Part shown: piece after piece, positions 13,163 to 15,490 of the stretch
How the letters are laid out: every line of letters begins with the position of its first letter
Numbering within the stretch: position 1 is the first letter of the stretch
Source: a bacterium
Lineage (GTDB): Bacteria; UBP13; UBA5359
Assembly (NCBI GenBank): GCA_028685295.1
Contig: JAQUEL010000046.1
Span: 1 to 15,490, forward strand
Direction of reading: 5' to 3'
DNA length: 15,490 nt
The notes under the pieces: generated by a model
What the model saw: only the letters and a program-made list of their open reading frames with translations
Told to the model about the DNA's origin: nothing
The model's database searches: none
Made by a program: the position numbers and the translations under genes

Positions 13163-13183
13163 GAATTTTATGGGAGATTGAAG

Positions 13184-14305
13184 ATGGCAAATGACAATCG
13201 ATCCATCCTTCACAGTGGACATGCTGCTATTGCTGAGGGAAGGAAATCAAAGGCCGCTGTCACGGAAGTTATGAGAGGGGGCCTTAGCCAGGCGGATTGG
13301 GATGTCAAGCTAAGGGGACTCTTCATTTGCATGTTTTTCATGCTGGCAACGGTCGGTTTGCTGTTGGGCCTGCTGATCCCGATTCTACGTCTGAGTGGCG
13401 GGATGGAGGCTTTTCCTACTTTTCAGGTGGTCTTTATCAGCATCGTTCTGGAGGCCGTACCCTTTATTTTGCTCGGTTCGCTCATTTCCGGTCTGATCCA
13501 TGTTCTGGTGCCGGAGGATACTTTGAAGCGGTTTATTCCAACAGGTAGATTTCCATCTGTGCTGGCCGGAGCTTTTCTCGGTTTCTTCTTCCCTGTTTGT
13601 GAATGCGGTGTTATTCCGGTGGCCAGAGGCCTGATGAGAAAGGGAGTTCCTCTTCATGCGGCTGTGGCCTTTATTCTGGCTGCTCCAGTGGCCAATCCCG
13701 TAGTTATTCTCTCCACAGCGGTAGCTTTTAATTATGATTTTAAAGTGGTGGCTGTCAGGGTCGGGCTGGTATTATTGATCGCCACAATTATTGGCCTGCT
13801 GATGGCCTGGTTGCCTGTTGGGAGAAACTTCATGCGCCAGGATGACGAAATGACGGAAGGGTGTGGTTGTTGCTCCGAGACATCTTCCGGCTCTTTAGCC
13901 GAAAAGGTCTCCGGGGTGGTGGAGCATGCTACACGGGAATTCTTCGATGTAGGCAAATTCCTTATTCTAGGCTCCTTTTTAGCGGCTTTCATACAAACAT
14001 TTGTCTCTCGGCCGCACCTGCTGGCTGTAGCCAAAGGACCGGTTCTATCAGTCCTGAGCATGAATGCGCTGGCCGTTCTCACCTGCCTTTGTTCCGAGGT
14101 TGACGCCTTTGTGGCCAGGTCATTCTCTCTCTCTTTTTCCATGGGCTCAGTGCTCTCCTTTATGATACTCGGTCCTATGTTTGATATTAAGGGCGGCATG
14201 ATGCTGCTGGGTACTTTTAAAAAACGCCCGGCATTGGTACTAATAGCTTTGATACTTTTGCTGACGACGATTACCGGCATACTGCTCAATTTTACATATA
14301 AATAA
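13184..14305 (+). CDS. DUF318/UPF0718 (ArsP-type) permease
   Basis: 373 residues with about eight membrane segments in two groups, split by a hydrophilic loop carrying EGCGCCSETSSG. Family landmarks are EAVPFILLGSLISGLIH, FFFPVCECGVIPVARGLMRK with the conserved Cys-x-Cys, HAAVAFILAAPVANPVV, and LTCLCSEVDAFVARSF in the second half. Relatives include ArsP (organoarsenical efflux) and Bacillus YcgR; the substrate here is unknown but probably a metal or metalloid compound. GGGAG at 13172-13176 supports ATG at 13184; a TTG at 13139 would add 15 residues but lacks a good site. The start follows the second NifX-like gene by 82 bases. It is followed after three bases by its usual TIGR03943 partner. 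Confidence 0.83.
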   Translation: MANDNRSILHSGHAAIAEGRKSKAAVTEVMRGGLSQADWDVKLRGLFICMFFMLATVGLLLGLLIPILRLSGGMEAFPTFQVVFISIVLEAVPFILLGSLISGLIHVLVPEDTLKRFIPTGRFPSVLAGAFLGFFFPVCECGVIPVARGLMRKGVPLHAAVAFILAAPVANPVVILSTAVAFNYDFKVVAVRVGLVLLIATIIGLLMAWLPVGRNFMRQDDEMTEGCGCCSETSSGSLAEKVSGVVEHATREFFDVGKFLILGSFLAAFIQTFVSRPHLLAVAKGPVLSVLSMNALAVLTCLCSEVDAFVARSFSLSFSMGSVLSFMILGPMFDIKGGMMLLGTFKKRPALVLIALILLLTTITGILLNFTYK

Positions 14306-14317
14306 GAGGTGATCCGT

Positions 14318-15187
14318 TTGATAGATAAAGAGGTTTCCGGCGGATGCAGCCATAATATACATGAATGTGCGGGCTGTAAGGATACGCATCAGCACGATCA
14401 TAGCCATAACCATGAACACGACCATGCCCATAACCATGAGCAGGGCGGCTTAAGCCTTGATACGTTACTGCTTCGAGCGGGTGTTCTGCTTGTTTATGCT
14501 GTTTTATTGGCCAGAGTATTCCTGCGTCATGAAATTACGCTTTATATTAAAAAGGATCTTGTCTGGCTGACGGCAGCCGCAGGGTTTTTCGTTTTGCTGA
14601 TGCTGATCTCTACCCTGATGGCGGTTTATAGGGCTTCCTCTCGGGCGTCTGGCGATAACGGCTGCGGCGGCATAGCCTTTTACGGCCTCAGAATTCCGGC
14701 CAAGGAATTTCTCTTCAGCATGGTTATCCTGATGCCTGCCCTGCTGGGACTTCTCTTTACACCTCAATCGCTGGATTCTTTTGCAGCGGGCAGGCGAGGT
14801 ATTTCCGGGAGAGCCCCTGTGGCTGTTAATAAGATGGAACCGATCAAATCCAGAGAGATATCGCTGTTGCGTTTGGCCGGCGGGCTGGAGCAGGAGCCGG
14901 AAAGGTTTATCGGTCGTGATTTTGCCTTTGTGGGCTTTGTAGGCCATGATGAAAAGCTGGGGGCTGAGCGCTTCTATCTCGTGCGCTTTGTCATCTCCTG
15001 CTGTGCGGCCGACGCCACGCCGCTGGGCTTTGAAGTGGATTATCCCGAGGCGGAAGAGCTGAAGGATAACCAGTGGGTAAAGGTGGAAGGCCATGTTATA
15101 AAGAGAGAGGATAGGAGCGACTGGCCGTATGCCATCAAGGCTTCCCGGGTTCAGCCGATCAGAAAGCCGTATGACCCGTATTTATAA
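14318..15187 (+). CDS. TIGR03943 family (DUF1980) putative permease subunit with His-rich N-terminus
   Basis: 289 residues. A Cys/His-rich head (GGCSHNIHECAGCKDTHQHD, then HSHNHEHDHAHNHEQ, residues ~9-47) should bind metal. Two membrane helices follow (LLLRAGVLLVYAVLLARVF; WLTAAAGFFVLLMLISTLMA), then a third (FSMVILMPALLGLLF), and an extracytoplasmic-type C-terminal domain with RFVISCCAADATPLGFEVDY, the family signature. These proteins pair with DUF318 permeases (YcgQ beside YcgR in Bacillus). TTG at 14318 is preferred: GAGGTG at 14306-14311 is correctly spaced, whereas GTG at 14309 lies inside that site. The His codons contain a 24-base-spaced repeat of CATAACCATGA (14405-14415, 14429-14439), suggesting growth by duplication. 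Confidence 0.85.
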   Translation: MIDKEVSGGCSHNIHECAGCKDTHQHDHSHNHEHDHAHNHEQGGLSLDTLLLRAGVLLVYAVLLARVFLRHEITLYIKKDLVWLTAAAGFFVLLMLISTLMAVYRASSRASGDNGCGGIAFYGLRIPAKEFLFSMVILMPALLGLLFTPQSLDSFAAGRRGISGRAPVAVNKMEPIKSREISLLRLAGGLEQEPERFIGRDFAFVGFVGHDEKLGAERFYLVRFVISCCAADATPLGFEVDYPEAEELKDNQWVKVEGHVIKREDRSDWPYAIKASRVQPIRKPYDPYL

Positions 15188-15370
15188 CGGTTGTATAGTA
15201 TCAAGCAGAGGAGAGCACGGCGGTCGTCCTCAACGGCGGTAGCCGGGCGGCAGGAATCGGATTTAATATTATAGGCGGCTCTTCTAAACCTGCAAACATG
15301 CCTCAATATCTCAATATATTCTTCTGCAGAAGTTCAGAAACATATTGGACTCTGAACGGGAAGGTTCGGA
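15188..15370. other. Intergenic region with an inverted repeat
   Basis: No gene is seen. GTTCAGA (15332-15338) and TCTGAAC (15351-15357) form a perfect 7-base inverted repeat with a 12-base spacer, just before the ribosome site of the next reading frame. It could be an operator or mark a mobile-element end. Confidence 0.3.
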
Positions 15371-15490
15371 GTGCAACAGATCGATGTAGGAAGCTATATC
15401 CGGGGTTATAATAGACTGATGAAGTATATAGCGGATATAGAGCATTTAAGCCGGAGAGAAAAGAAAGAGAGAGAGCGGCGGATGTGGTGC
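15371..15490 (+). CDS. Unidentified gene, first 40 codons (runs off the right edge)
   Basis: GTG at 15371 has GGGAAGG at 15358-15364, six bases upstream, and opens a frame to the window end; the nearest upstream in-frame stop is at 15353. The visible residues are MQQIDVGSYIRGYNRLMKYI, ADIEHLSRREKKERERRMWC. The sequence is helical and strongly charged (an Arg/Lys/Glu run near residues 28-38). It could be the N-terminus of a DNA-binding protein, for example a transposase or integrase helix-turn-helix, but no family motif is complete, so no function is claimed. Confidence 0.4.
   Translation, partial: MQQIDVGSYIRGYNRLMKYIADIEHLSRREKKERERRMWC

Noticed and set aside
13732-14289. Minus-strand open frame across the permease gene
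   Set aside because: It has low-complexity composition (Ser/Thr/Lys) expected from antisense of a hydrophobic gene, with no domain; the plus-strand permease explains the sequence.
14504-15094. Minus-strand open frame of 196 codons across the TIGR03943 gene
   Set aside because: It has no domain, and the plus strand encodes a family signature (SCCAADATPLGFEV).
1-15490. CRISPR array, tRNA or rRNA genes
   Set aside because: No regularly spaced repeats and no tRNA or rRNA sequence was recognised on either strand by eye.

Overview
The window comes from a bacterium, probably an anaerobe of the Bacillota (Clostridia or Limnochordia-like), but the lineage is inferred. The hints are strong AGGAGG-type ribosome sites, frequent TTG and GTG starts, a YitJ-type fused homocysteine methyltransferase/methylenetetrahydrofolate reductase, a Fur/Zur-znuACB operon, an 8-Cys ferredoxin-tailed aldo/keto reductase, and paired MinD-type ATPases with ferredoxin inserts. 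Two clues fit a two-membraned or less typical lineage: the zinc-binding protein shows no lipobox cysteine, and there is a relic of a prepilin-like gene of a kind I associate with Armatimonadota and Planctomycetota.

Layout. Bases 1-343 (minus strand) hold the start of a DUF190 gene and the 3' end of crcB (fluoride channel). At about 338-346 this meets a 5'-truncated degV on the plus strand, a head-to-head junction of two half-genes. Bases 342-2966 form a tight run: DegV, a PHP-domain metal-dependent phosphoesterase and an aldo/keto reductase with two 4Fe-4S motifs, ending in a hairpin. A near-consensus promoter and a ~120-base structured leader precede the 612-residue methionine/one-carbon enzyme (3201-5039). 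Bases 5150-8210 carry zur-like regulator, znuA, znuC and znuB as one compact operon with a palindromic operator region.

Bases 8211-9193 contain no intact long gene but much debris: a prepilin-like reading frame interrupted by two TGA codons, a perfect 13-base palindrome in front of a 22-codon DUF5320-like micro-gene, an antisense PadR fragment and a promoter. From 9194 to 15187 everything is on the plus strand: an Mrp/NBP35 ATPase with a Cys-rich head and its own terminator; a PadR-type regulator with a Cys/His head; NifX-like protein, two MinD/ferredoxin ATPases and a second NifX-like protein; then a DUF318 (ArsP-type) permease and a His-rich TIGR03943 partner. The last 120 bases open a further unidentified gene.

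How it fits together. Much of the window handles metals or Fe-S clusters: fluoride export at the edge, zinc import in the middle, and on the right an assembly line of P-loop scaffold ATPases and NifX-like cluster carriers, probably under a cysteine-bearing PadR regulator, linked to a metal-type permease pair. This right-hand block is the best candidate for an uncharacterised system.
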